In this document: positions 41,608-49,853 of the stretch, in pieces
Numbering within the stretch: the stretch's first letter is position 1
Layout: every line of letters starts with the position of its first letter
From: Piscinibacter lacus
GTDB taxonomy: Bacteria; Pseudomonadota; Gammaproteobacteria; Burkholderiales; Burkholderiaceae_C
Assembly: GCF_016735685.1 (NCBI RefSeq)
Contig: NZ_JAERRA010000001.1
Span: forward strand, 1,302,001 to 1,366,000
Reading direction: 5' to 3'
DNA: 64,000 nucleotides
Translations under genes and position numbers: made by a program
Notes under the pieces: generated by a model
Told to the model about the DNA's origin: nothing
Databases searched by the model: none
Seen by the model: the letters and a program-made list of their open reading frames with translations, nothing else

Positions 41608-42486
41608 TCAGCGCATCGCGTGATGGCGGGCGGCGGGTGCGGCCCGCGGGGCAGGGGGCGGACCGGCTTCGCGGGCCAGGGCCGGCAGCGGGGCCAGCAC
41701 CGGGCGGCCCTGCGGCTCGGCGCGTCGCCGCGTGGCCTCGCCGACCGGCGGCGCATAGGCGCAGGCCATCAGCGCCTCCAGGCGCTGCACCAGGGCCGGG
41801 GCGGGCGGCTGCTCGGGGGGCTCGGCCGGGTCGATGCCCATCCAGTGCTGCTGCACGCCGCCCAGGAAGCCGTCGGCGCAGCGCGCCAGGCTGGCGGCGA
41901 TGCGCGGCGCCAGCCGCGAGCCGGGCGCTGCGGCGAGCAGCAGCTCGTGCGTGCGCAGGCCGGCGCGCAGGGCCAGCAGCTTGAGCGCGGCATAGGCTTC
42001 GGTCAGCGCCGCGCCCGATTCATCGCACAGCACCAGCGGGCGCAGCAGGGGCGCGCGGCCGTCGCGCACGGCGCGGCCGAAGAGCCGGGCCAGGTCGGCG
42101 GCGGGGGCATGCAGCAGGATCAGCTCGGCCTCGGGTGCGGCCTCGGCCAGGGCGTCGAGGAAGGCCTCGGTCGAGCCCCCCGCATCGACATGCTGCTGCG
42201 GCAGGCCGCGCGCGGCCAGATAGGCCAGGTGGCGGTCGAGCGGCTCGATCGCCTCGGCCAGGTCGAAGCGGGCCAGCTCGCCCGGCTCGCGGGCATGCAG
42301 GCCGGCATCGACGACCAGGGTGCGGCGGTCGAGCAGGGCGGCGGCGCCGGCCAAGCGTTCAAGCAGCAGGCCGCCCCAGGCCAGGGCCGGGTTGGCGATC
42401 ACCGGCAGGATGCGCAGGGTCGGCGCCGCGAAGCGGCGGCGCAGGCCGGCGGCCTGGTCTTCGGGCATGCGGGCGGAGGCGCTCAC
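41608..42486 (-). CDS. FlhG/FleN-position protein lacking the P-loop (degenerate MinD-like)
   Basis: This 292-residue protein sits exactly where flhG stands, between flhF and fliA. Traces of the MinD/FlhG fold remain: a first strand (LRILPVIAN), VVDAGLHAREPG in the place of the LLDADLGLAN segment, and LVLCDESGAALTEAYAALKLLALRAG matching the FlhG pattern of Thr-x-AYAxxK. The nucleotide-binding loop KGGVGKT is absent, and ANPALAWGGLLLERL stands there instead. The Walker B Asp is also replaced (LILLHAPAA). The C-terminal ~60 residues are Pro/Arg/Ala-rich. ATP binding is therefore unlikely, although a role in setting flagellar number or place remains plausible by position. Confidence 0.8.
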   Translation of the reverse strand: MSASARMPEDQAAGLRRRFAAPTLRILPVIANPALAWGGLLLERLAGAAALLDRRTLVVDAGLHAREPGELARFDLAEAIEPLDRHLAYLAARGLPQQHVDAGGSTEAFLDALAEAAPEAELILLHAPAADLARLFGRAVRDGRAPLLRPLVLCDESGAALTEAYAALKLLALRAGLRTHELLLAAAPGSRLAPRIAASLARCADGFLGGVQQHWMGIDPAEPPEQPPAPALVQRLEALMACAYAPPVGEATRRRAEPQGRPVLAPLPALAREAGPPPAPRAAPAARHHAMR

Positions 42487-42514
42487 GGCAGGGTCCTCGG
42501 CAGGGCAGCGGGCT

Positions 42515-44185
42515 TCAGCGGACGGGCGGCTTGAACAGGCGCGAGGCCGGTTCGCGTGCCGGCAGCGGCGCGGCGAAGACCAGGTTCATCTCGCCGCTGT
42601 CGAAGCGCCAGGCCGGGCTGCCGCCGCCGCGCAGCGCGCGCTGCACCAGGGCCTGCGCGCTCAGGCGGTGCCAGTCCTCCGGCACGCGCTGGCCGTTGGC
42701 GATGGCCAGCACCTTCATGCGGTGGCGGATCAGGGCATCGAGCGCGGGGGCGAGCTTGACGGCTTCGTCGAGCTTGCTCAGCACCACGCCCTCCACCCGC
42801 GCGCTGCGGTAGCGCTGCACCACGTCCTCCAGCGTCTCGCCCTGGGCCGAGGCATTGAGCACGAGCACGCGGCGGATCGAGGCATGCGCCACCATCTCCA
42901 GCAGCTCATGGGTGCGGCTGTCGCGCTGGGCCACGCCGGCCGTGTCGATCAGCACCATCTTCTTGGCCGAGAGCAGGTCGAGCAGGTCTTCCAGCGAGGC
43001 GCGGTCGTGCGCGGTGTGCACCGGCACGCCGAGGATGCGGCCGTAGCTGCGCAGTTGCTCCTGCGCGCCGACGCGGTAGGCGTCGAGCGTGATCAGGCCG
43101 AGCTGCGAGGCGCCGTGGCGGGTGGCGAAGGCCGCGGCCAGCTTGGCGGTGGAGGTGGTCTTGCCGACGCCGGTCGAGCCGATCAGGGCATAGATGCCGC
43201 CCTGCTCCTCCAGCGCGGCCTCGCGCTCGCCGGTCAGCAGATTGCATTCGAGCACGCCGCTGGCCCAGCCGATCTCGTCGGCCTCGGCCGGGGTGGCGGG
43301 CAGGGCATCGACGAGCTTGCGGATCAGCGCGGTCGAGAAGCCGCAGTCCAGCAGGCGCTGGGTCAGGCGGGCCTGGGCCGGATGGCGCTGCAGGCGCTCC
43401 ATGAAGGCCAGGGCACCGAAGCGTTCCTCGATCAGGCCCTTCATCGCGCGCAGCTCATGGATCATGGCCGACTCGCCGCTGCTCGGCGCAGCCGGGCGGG
43501 CGGCTTCGGCCGGCGCCGGCTCGGGCGTGATGGCCGCGACCCGGCGGCGCGCGACGCGCTGCTCCACCGCATGCACGGCCATGTCGACCGGATCGGCCAG
43601 CAGGGGCAGGCGCTCGGGCGGGGCCGGCGGGGCGCGGCGGGCGCCGGCGGCATGCGGCTCATCGGATGAGCCGGCTGCGGCCGGGGTGCGGCGGGGGCTG
43701 GCTTCGGACCGGTCCTGGGCCTCGGCAGCAGCCGGCATGCGGCGCGCGGCGGGCGGGCTGGCCGGGGCCGCTGCGGGGCTGGGCCTTGGGGCGGCGGGCG
43801 GGCGGGCTGCGGCCTCGGGCCGGGCCTGCGCCGGGCTGGCCGGCGCTGCCGCGGCGGGCGGCTGCAGGGCCGCCTGGCGCTTGCGCAGCAGGCGTTCACG
43901 CACATAGTCCTGGAAGGACAGGGTGCTCATCGCCAGCTTCTGCACATCCTGGGTAACCTCGTCGCCCGCGGCCGGGGCCGGGGCAGCCGGCGCATGCGGC
44001 TCGGCCGCATCGGCCTGCGCGGCCAGCCGGTGGGCGGCGGCCAGGGCCTGGGGGGCCATGGCCAGCATCTCGACGCCCTGGCTCGTCTGGCGGGTGGAGA
44101 GGACGACGGCCTCCTCGCCCAGCGCGGCGCGCATCTTCTGCATGGCCTCGCGGGAGCTGCGGCCGGTGTAGCGCTGGACGTTCAT
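42515..44185 (-). CDS. flhF: Flagellar SRP-type GTPase FlhF
   Basis: The 556-residue protein has an N-terminal domain (MNVQRYTGRSSREAMQKMRAALGEEAVVLSTRQ), a long Ala/Pro-rich basic middle section (~100-250) and a C-terminal NG GTPase module. G1 GSTGVGKTTSTAKLAAAF lies near residue 335, LITLDAYRVGAQEQLRSYGRILGVPV follows, then MVLIDTAG and SKLDE. These are SRP-GTPase signatures, intact here. FlhF places flagella at the pole in polar flagellates, usually with FlhG as its GTPase activator. It overlaps the end of flhA by 4 bp. Confidence 0.95.
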   Translation of the reverse strand: MNVQRYTGRSSREAMQKMRAALGEEAVVLSTRQTSQGVEMLAMAPQALAAAHRLAAQADAAEPHAPAAPAPAAGDEVTQDVQKLAMSTLSFQDYVRERLLRKRQAALQPPAAAAPASPAQARPEAAARPPAAPRPSPAAAPASPPAARRMPAAAEAQDRSEASPRRTPAAAGSSDEPHAAGARRAPPAPPERLPLLADPVDMAVHAVEQRVARRRVAAITPEPAPAEAARPAAPSSGESAMIHELRAMKGLIEERFGALAFMERLQRHPAQARLTQRLLDCGFSTALIRKLVDALPATPAEADEIGWASGVLECNLLTGEREAALEEQGGIYALIGSTGVGKTTSTAKLAAAFATRHGASQLGLITLDAYRVGAQEQLRSYGRILGVPVHTAHDRASLEDLLDLLSAKKMVLIDTAGVAQRDSRTHELLEMVAHASIRRVLVLNASAQGETLEDVVQRYRSARVEGVVLSKLDEAVKLAPALDALIRHRMKVLAIANGQRVPEDWHRLSAQALVQRALRGGGSPAWRFDSGEMNLVFAAPLPAREPASRLFKPPVR

Positions 44186-46290
44186 GCGGTGCCTCCGATG
44201 ACGGAACCGATACGGATGGAATGGGTTTCAGGGATCTCGCTGTGGCCCAGCACCTTCAGCCGCGGCGCGGCGCGGCGCAGCAGCCGGGCCACCGGCACGC
44301 GGATCGCGTCGGGCACCAGCAGGCAGGCGGGATGGCCCAGGTTCTCCTGGCGCTTGGCGCTGTCGGCGGCGCCGCGGCTCAGCGCATCGGCCACGCCGGG
44401 GTCCAGCATCGGCCCGTTGCCGCCGCCCAGGGCCTGGGCCAGCAGGCGCTCCAGCTCGGGCTCGATGGCGATCACGTCCAGCTCCTTCACCGGGCCGTAG
44501 ATCTGCTGGACGATGGCCGGCGCCAGGGCGATGCGCACGCGCCGCGCCAGCTCGGCGGGGTCGGTGGCCAGGCTGCTGTTGGCGCCGACATGCTCGGCCA
44601 CCGTCTCGACGATGGAGCGCATGTCGCGGATGTGCACCCCTTCTTCCAGCAGCAGTTGCAGCAGTTTCTGGAGCGTGGCGATCGGGACCATCTTGGGGAT
44701 CACGTCTTCGATGACTTTGGGGGCCAGGCGGCCCAGGTGCTCGACCAGGGCCAGCGTCTCGCTGCGGCCCAGCAGGCGGGCGGCCTGGGTTTGCATCAAG
44801 TGTGAAAGGTGGGTGGCCACCACGGTCGAGCAATCAACGACGGTGTAGCCGGCCATTTGTGCTGCTTCGCGCTGGCCCTCGTCGATCCAGACCGCAGGCA
44901 GGCCGAAGGCCGGGTCGCTAGTGCGGGTGCCGATCAGCGGCGTCTGCGCGCCGCCCGGGTTGATCGCCAGCAGCATGGCGGGATAGGCCTCGCCCTCGCC
45001 GATCACCGCGCCGCGCAGGGTCAGGCGGTAGGCGCCGGGGCGCAGCTCCAGGTTGTCGCGGATGTGCACGGGCGGCGGCAGGAAGCCCACGTCCTGCGCG
45101 AACTTGCGCCGCACGCCCTTGATCCGGCCGAGCAGCTCGCCGCCGCGGGCTTTGTCGACGAGCTGGATCAGGCGGAAGCCCAGCTCCAGGCCCAGGGTGT
45201 CGACGGGTTGCAGGTCGTCCCAGCTCGCCTCGGCATTGGGGTCGAGCGGCTTGATCTCCTCGGCCGGCGTGGCGGCCGCGGCGGCGCGCGCCTCGGCCGC
45301 GCGGCGCTGCTGTGCCCAGGCCAGGGTGCCCAGGCCGGCGGCCATCAGCAGGAAGACCAGGTGCGGCATGCCGGGGATCAGGCCCAGGGTGCCGATCACG
45401 CCGGCGGCCACGCCGATCGACTTCGCGCTGCGGAACATCTGGCCGACGATCTGCTGGCCGACATCCTCGCCCTTGCCCACGCGCGAGACCACCATGGCCG
45501 CGGCCACCGAGATCAACAGGCCGGGAATCTGCGCGACCAGCGCATCGCCGATGGCCAGCAGGATGTAGTTGTCGGCCGCCTCGCCGGCCGACAGGCCGTG
45601 CTGGATCATGCCGATCAGCATGCCGCCGATGATGTTGATGAAGAGGATCAGGATGCCGGCGATGGCATCGCCACGCACGAACTTGCTGGCGCCGTCCATC
45701 GAGCCGAAGAACTCCGCCTCCTCGCCCACCTCGGCGCGGCGGCGCTTGGCCTCCTTCTCGTCGATCAGGCCGGCATTCAGGTCGGCATCGATGGCCATCT
45801 GCTTGCCCGGCATCGCGTCCAGCGTGAAGCGCGCGCTGACTTCGGCGATGCGCTCCGAGCCCTTGGTCACCACCATGAAGTTGATGACCACCAGGATGGC
45901 GAACACGACCAGGCCGACCGCGAAGTTCCCGCCGATCAGCACATGGCCGAAGCTCTCGATCACCTGGCCGGCGGCGCCGGTGCCGGTGTGGCCTTCCATC
46001 AGCACCATGCGGGTGGAGGCCACGTTCAGCGACAGGCGCAGCAGGGTGGACAACAGCAGCACCGTCGGGAAGGCCGCGAAGTCCAGCGGCCGCAGCATGT
46101 TGGCCGCGACCATCATGATCATCAGCGCCACCGCGATGTTGAAGGTGAACAGCAGGTCCAGCGCAAAGGCCGGCAGCGGCAGCACCATCATCGCCAGCAC
46201 CAGCAGGACCAGCAGCGGCGCGGCCAGGCCGCTGAGCAGGCGGGCCTGCGGGCTCAGCCAGGCTTGCAGTTGACGCAGGGCGGGATTCAT
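44182..46290 (-). CDS. flhA: Flagellar export gate protein FlhA
   Basis: The 702-residue protein has about eight N-terminal membrane helices (residues ~15-310) containing the FHIPEP-type block FAAFPTVLLLSTLLRLSLNVASTRMVLMEGHTG and GSERIAEVSARFTLDAMPGKQMAIDADLNAGLIDE. A linker and a cytoplasmic ring domain with HPACLLVPDAIRVPVARLL complete it. Length equals the usual ~690-700. FlhA forms the nonameric gate that docks chaperone-substrate complexes and FliJ. It starts 53 bp after flhB and overlaps flhF by 4 bp. Confidence 0.97.
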   Translation of the reverse strand: MNPALRQLQAWLSPQARLLSGLAAPLLVLLVLAMMVLPLPAFALDLLFTFNIAVALMIMMVAANMLRPLDFAAFPTVLLLSTLLRLSLNVASTRMVLMEGHTGTGAAGQVIESFGHVLIGGNFAVGLVVFAILVVINFMVVTKGSERIAEVSARFTLDAMPGKQMAIDADLNAGLIDEKEAKRRRAEVGEEAEFFGSMDGASKFVRGDAIAGILILFINIIGGMLIGMIQHGLSAGEAADNYILLAIGDALVAQIPGLLISVAAAMVVSRVGKGEDVGQQIVGQMFRSAKSIGVAAGVIGTLGLIPGMPHLVFLLMAAGLGTLAWAQQRRAAEARAAAAATPAEEIKPLDPNAEASWDDLQPVDTLGLELGFRLIQLVDKARGGELLGRIKGVRRKFAQDVGFLPPPVHIRDNLELRPGAYRLTLRGAVIGEGEAYPAMLLAINPGGAQTPLIGTRTSDPAFGLPAVWIDEGQREAAQMAGYTVVDCSTVVATHLSHLMQTQAARLLGRSETLALVEHLGRLAPKVIEDVIPKMVPIATLQKLLQLLLEEGVHIRDMRSIVETVAEHVGANSSLATDPAELARRVRIALAPAIVQQIYGPVKELDVIAIEPELERLLAQALGGGNGPMLDPGVADALSRGAADSAKRQENLGHPACLLVPDAIRVPVARLLRRAAPRLKVLGHSEIPETHSIRIGSVIGGTA

Positions 46291-46343
46291 CGGGGCGGGT
46301 CCGGGCAGGGACGGTCAGGGCATCGGGGCGGGCGCGGCATGGC

Positions 46344-47492
46344 TCAGCCGGCCGCGGGGGCGGTGTGCGGGTCCAGCTCGGCCGGCACCGGCAGCGGCGG
46401 CAGGCTGCCGGGCATCGGCGCCTGGCCGGCCAGCGCGGCCTTGAGCTGATAGACGTGGGCCAGCACCTGGGCCACGGCGGCATAGAGGGCCACCGGGATC
46501 TCGCGGTCGAGCTCGCCATGCGCCCACAGGGCGCGGGCCAGCGGCGGGGCTTCGAGCACCGGCACGCCATGCTCGGCGGCCACCTTGCGGATGCGCAGCG
46601 CGACCAGGTCGGCCCCGACGGCGACGATGCGCGGCGCGCCGGCCGAGCCTTCCTCGTACTTCAGCGCCACTGCATAGTGCGTCGGGTTGCTCACCACCAG
46701 GTCGGCCGTCGGCAGCGCGCTGAACATGCGCTGCTGCGCGCGCTGGCGCATCAACTGGCGCAGGCGGCCCTTGACCTCGGGGTTGCCTTCCTGTTCCTTG
46801 TGTTCCTGCTTGGCTTCCTGATGGCTCATGCGCAGGCGCTTGGCATGCTGGAAGTGCTGCAGCGGCGCATCGACCAGCGCGAACAGCAGCAGCAGGCCCA
46901 GCACCGCGCCCAGGCCGCGCAGCAGCAGGCCGCCGAGGTGGCCCAGCGCGGCCGGCAGCGGCAGTTGCAGGGCGCCGGCAAAGCGCTCCAGGCCCTGGGC
47001 CAGGAAGAAGCCGGCCACCGTGACGATGGCCAGGGCCAGGCCGCAGGCCTTGAGCGTGTCGATCAGCTTGTCGCTGGAGAACAGCCCGACCAGGCCGGTG
47101 AGGGGATTGAGCTTGTCGAACTTCGGTTGCAGGGGCTTGAGCGTCCAGTTCCAGCCGCCCAGGGCCAGGCCGCCGAGCACGGCCACCGCCAGCAGGGCCG
47201 CGCCGACCGGCAGCACGGCCTGCAGGAACTGGCCGAGCGCGGCGCCGAGGCGGGCCTCCAGCACGCCGGGCGTGCGCAGGCTCTGGGCATCGAAGCGCAG
47301 GCCGCCGACGAGGATGTCGGACAGCGGCTCCAGCGCACGCGGCAGCAGGACGAGCGCCAGCAGCAAGCCCGCGCCCACCGCCAGGGCATGGCCGAGGTCG
47401 CGCGAGCGGGGTACCTGCCCGTCCTCGCGCGCCTGCTTGAGCCGGCGCGCCGAGGCGGGGAGATGGCGATCCTGTGCGTCGTTCTGGGCCAT
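46344..47492 (-). CDS. flhB: Flagellar export switch protein FlhB
   Basis: This 382-residue membrane protein begins with the conserved LPASARRLKQAREDGQVPRSRDL. Four membrane helices and a cytoplasmic domain follow, with the autocleavage motif NPTH in VVSNPTHYAVALKY near residue 272. The C-terminal ~25 residues are Pro-rich. Cleavage at Asn-Pro and interaction with FliK switch export from rod/hook to filament substrates. The ATG directly abuts a 39-nt inverted repeat and no Shine-Dalgarno is visible. It is the first gene of flhBAFG-fliA, 131 bp after cheZ. Confidence 0.96.
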   Translation of the reverse strand: MAQNDAQDRHLPASARRLKQAREDGQVPRSRDLGHALAVGAGLLLALVLLPRALEPLSDILVGGLRFDAQSLRTPGVLEARLGAALGQFLQAVLPVGAALLAVAVLGGLALGGWNWTLKPLQPKFDKLNPLTGLVGLFSSDKLIDTLKACGLALAIVTVAGFFLAQGLERFAGALQLPLPAALGHLGGLLLRGLGAVLGLLLLFALVDAPLQHFQHAKRLRMSHQEAKQEHKEQEGNPEVKGRLRQLMRQRAQQRMFSALPTADLVVSNPTHYAVALKYEEGSAGAPRIVAVGADLVALRIRKVAAEHGVPVLEAPPLARALWAHGELDREIPVALYAAVAQVLAHVYQLKAALAGQAPMPGSLPPLPVPAELDPHTAPAAG

Positions 47493-47531
47493 GGCTGGAA
47501 GGCATCCCTTTGCAGGGGATTCTTCCCAGCC
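47493..47531 (-). promoter_or_regulatory. Long imperfect hairpin abutting the flhB start codon
   Basis: On the minus strand GGCTGGGAAG pairs with CTTCCAGCC (one bulge), and an inner AATCCC pairs with GGGAT around a small loop. The stem ends immediately before the flhB ATG, so it would occupy the ribosome-binding region. There is no T-run, which argues against an intrinsic terminator. Confidence 0.6.
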
Positions 47532-47623
47532 AGCGCGCGGCGCGCCGCCGGATAAGCGGCGTGCACCGTGCCCTTATCGCCTGCTCTCGGCCGGGCGGCG
47601 CGAGGCCGCGGCCCGGTCCAGGC

Positions 47624-48283
47624 TCAGAAGCCGAGACTGGCCAGCAGGTCGTCGACCTCGCTCTGGCTGTGGACGATGTCGGTCCGGCCTTCGGTGTTGA
47701 CTACGGGCCCTTGCAGGCTGCCGGTCTCGCCGCGCGGCGCGGGGGGCGGCACGGCGGCCAGCTCGGCCGGGGCAGTGGCCTTGAGCAGCTCGACGAGCTG
47801 GTCCTCGATGGTCGAGGCCAGGCCCACCACCCGGGCCACGACCTGTCCGGTGAGGTCGTGGAAGTCCTGGGCCATCATGATGTCGGTCAGGTGCGCATCG
47901 ATGCGCTGCGAGGCGGCCTCGACCTCGCCGACGAAATTCATCACCCCGCCGCTGGCCACGGCCTTGACCGGGTCGGCGACGATGCGGCGCGCCATGTCGC
48001 GCGTCTGGGTGGCGATGGCCTCATGCTCGGCCTTGGCCTGGTCGACCGAGTTCAGCACCTTGTTGGCCGCGTCGGCCGTCTTCTGCGCGATGTATTGCAG
48101 GCGGCTCTTGGCATCGGGCAGGTTGTCGGCCACGTCGCGCAGGCGCGGCGCATAGCCGAGCTGGTGCAGCGCGTCATGCAGCATGCGGGTGAGTTCGCCG
48201 AGCTTCTGGTAGACCTCGGGCGAGGCGCCCTGGGGTTGCAGCGGGGTCAGCATCTCGGCGGGCAGGGCGGTGGTGGGGCTCAT
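47624..48283 (-). CDS. cheZ: Chemotaxis phosphatase CheZ
   Basis: The 219-residue helical protein has the catalytic block MMAQDFHDLTGQVVARVVGL near residues 131-150, including the Gln that activates water for CheY-P dephosphorylation. It ends with the CheY-binding tail SEVDDLLASLGF. It lies 10 bp downstream of cheY and is transcribed with it from the sigma-28-like promoter at 48719-48746. CheZ shortens the lifetime of the switch signal acting on FliM. Confidence 0.96.
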   Translation of the reverse strand: MSPTTALPAEMLTPLQPQGASPEVYQKLGELTRMLHDALHQLGYAPRLRDVADNLPDAKSRLQYIAQKTADAANKVLNSVDQAKAEHEAIATQTRDMARRIVADPVKAVASGGVMNFVGEVEAASQRIDAHLTDIMMAQDFHDLTGQVVARVVGLASTIEDQLVELLKATAPAELAAVPPPAPRGETGSLQGPVVNTEGRTDIVHSQSEVDDLLASLGF

Positions 48284-48293
48284 GCTTTGCTCC

Positions 48294-48689
48294 TCAGACC
48301 GCGGTGGCGAGCTTCTGCATGATCTTCTGCACCTTCTCCTCCAGCGTGGCCTTGGTGAAGGGCTTGACGATGTAGCCGGCCGCGCCGATCTGGGCGGCCA
48401 GCACGATGTCCTCCTTGCGGGCCTCGGCCGTCACCATCAGCACCGGCAGGTGCTTGAGCGCCTCGTCGGCCTTGACCGCCTTGAGCAGGTCGAAGCCGTT
48501 CATGTTGGGCATGTTGATGTCGCTGACGACGAAGTCGTAGTGGCCGTTGCGCAGCATCTGCAAGGCCACGACGCCGTCCTCGGCCTCCTCGGCCTGCTGG
48601 TAACCGATCTCCTTGAGCAGGCCACGCACGATGCGGCGCATGGTCGAGAAGTCGTCGACGATCAGGAATTTCAGCTCTGGGGTGCTCAT
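48294..48689 (-). CDS. cheY: Chemotaxis response regulator CheY
   Basis: The 131-residue single-domain receiver has the acidic pair Asp12/Asp13 in [11 protein letters not shown], phosphoacceptor Asp57 in [12 protein letters not shown], Thr87 in VLMVTAEA and Lys109 in YIVKPF, the full CheY active site. Phosphorylated CheY binds FliM to reverse the motor. GAGGAC precedes the ATG. It directly follows motB, without the cheA-cheW-cheR-cheD-cheB genes that often stand between them in this order. Confidence 0.97.
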   Translation of the reverse strand: MSTPELKFLIVDDFSTMRRIVRGLLKEIGYQQAEEAEDGVVALQMLRNGHYDFVVSDINMPNMNGFDLLKAVKADEALKHLPVLMVTAEARKEDIVLAAQIGAAGYIVKPFTKATLEEKVQKIMQKLATAV

Positions 48690-48718
48690 GGGCGTCCTCG
48701 GGGAGGGGGCGTTCGCTG

Positions 48719-48746
48719 CTTATCGGCCGGCGGCCGGCGGACTTGA
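48719..48746 (-). promoter_or_regulatory. Sigma-28 (FliA) promoter for cheY-cheZ inside the motB 3' end
   Basis: On the minus strand TCAAGTCC, 11 bases, then GCCGATAA gives the FliA consensus with ideal spacing. The last bases of motB, including its TAA stop, are the -10 box. The start of transcription would be ~20-25 bases before the cheY ATG. The fliC promoter shares TCAAGTCCGC and CGATAAGCAGC with it. Confidence 0.82.
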
Positions 48747-49718
48747 AGGGGGCGGGGGGGGCGGCAGGCGATCGATCAGGGCGCCGGCCTCGGGCGGGCG
48801 CTGGGCGTTGTCGACATCGATCGGCGGCTCCTCGCGCTCGGCCCCGCGGAAGAAGCGGTCCTCGGCCTCGCGGTTCATCACCACGATGCTGATGCGGCGG
48901 TTGGTCGGCGCCAGCGGATCGTCCTTCACGAAGGGCTGGCTGGCGGCCAGGCCCTGCACCCGCAGGATGCGGCCATCGTCCAGGCCGCCGGCGATCAGCT
49001 CGCGCCGCGAGGCATTGGCCCGGTCGGCCGAAAGCTCCCAGTTGCTGTAGCCGGCCGCGCCGCCGGTGAAGGGCGCGGCATCGGTGTGGCCCTCCAGCGT
49101 CAGGCGGTTGGGCACCTCGCCCAGCACCTCGCCCAGGGTGCGCAGCAGCTCGCGCAGATAGGGCTGCACCGTGGCGCTGCCGCTGGTGAACATGGGCCGG
49201 TTCTGGGCGTCGGTGATCTGGATGCGCAGGCCGTCGCGCGTCAGGTCGAGCTTGATCTGCGACTTGAACTCGGTGAGCCGCGGGCTGGCGATCAGCACCT
49301 CCTCGACCTTGTCGCGCAGCAGCTTCAGCCGCGCCTGCTCGGCCTGGGCCTGCTCGGCCTTGAGCGATTCGAGCTTGGCCAGGGTGTAGCTGCTGCGCTT
49401 CTGCTCGGTCTCGCCCCGCTTGACCTGACCGCCCTGGCGGCTGAGGTCCTCGCCGCCGCCCTGGACGACGGAGGACGAATCGCCCGAGCCCGAGCCGCCG
49501 AGCATGGAGATCTTCACCGGGTTGGCGAAGTAGTCCTGGATGCCCTTGCGGTCGCCCTCGGTCGTCGAGCCCAGCAGCCACATCAGCAGGAAGAAGGCCA
49601 TCATCGCCGTGACGAAGTCGGCATAGGCGATCTTCCACGCCCCGCCATGCGCCGCATGGCCGCCCTTCTTCACCCGCTTGATGATGATGGGCTGAAGCTT
49701 CTTGGCATCACCCGCCAT
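48720..49718 (-). CDS. motB: Flagellar stator protein MotB
   Basis: The 332-residue protein has a short basic cytoplasmic N-terminus and one membrane helix with the proton-binding Asp34 in KIAYADFVTAMMAFFLLMWLL. A periplasmic plug/linker and an OmpA-type peptidoglycan-binding domain (LEGHTDAAPFTGGAAGYSNWELSADRA, NRRISIVV) follow. The C-terminus ends in a proline run (LPPPPPPSSPP) before AAGR. Its last codons double as the -10 region of a sigma-28-like promoter. It is separated from motA by an unusual 135-bp gap with several hairpins. Confidence 0.97.
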   Translation of the reverse strand: MAGDAKKLQPIIIKRVKKGGHAAHGGAWKIAYADFVTAMMAFFLLMWLLGSTTEGDRKGIQDYFANPVKISMLGGSGSGDSSSVVQGGGEDLSRQGGQVKRGETEQKRSSYTLAKLESLKAEQAQAEQARLKLLRDKVEEVLIASPRLTEFKSQIKLDLTRDGLRIQITDAQNRPMFTSGSATVQPYLRELLRTLGEVLGEVPNRLTLEGHTDAAPFTGGAAGYSNWELSADRANASRRELIAGGLDDGRILRVQGLAASQPFVKDDPLAPTNRRISIVVMNREAEDRFFRGAEREEPPIDVDNAQRPPEAGALIDRLPPPPPPSSPPAAGR

Positions 49719-49773
49719 GGCAGGCCTCCGACCTCAATCGACCCGGCCGGCGAAGCCAGGCCGACTTCCAGCA

Positions 49774-49840
49774 GACGCCGCGGATCCGGCTTCGCCGGTC
49801 CGCTGGCGTCGCCCCCCTCGGGGGGGTGCGCCGCAGGCGC
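49774..49840. repeat. Cluster of three GC-rich palindromes between motA and motB
   Basis: Three inverted repeats stand in a row: an outer GACGCC/GGCGTC stem enclosing a CCGGC-TTCG-CCGG-type core (49774-49810), a CCCCCC-TC-GGGGGG stem (~49812-49826) and GCGCC-GCA-GGCGC (49828-49840). They occupy most of the gap between genes that are usually close together. This looks like a REP-type intergenic element, but other copies cannot be checked here. Confidence 0.6.
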
Positions 49841-49853
49841 TCCGGGGGGGGGC

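Noticed and set aside
47546..47577. CCGGATAA and GGCGATAA motifs upstream of flhB
   Set aside because: Only -10-like parts. No -35 element at the correct spacing on either strand.
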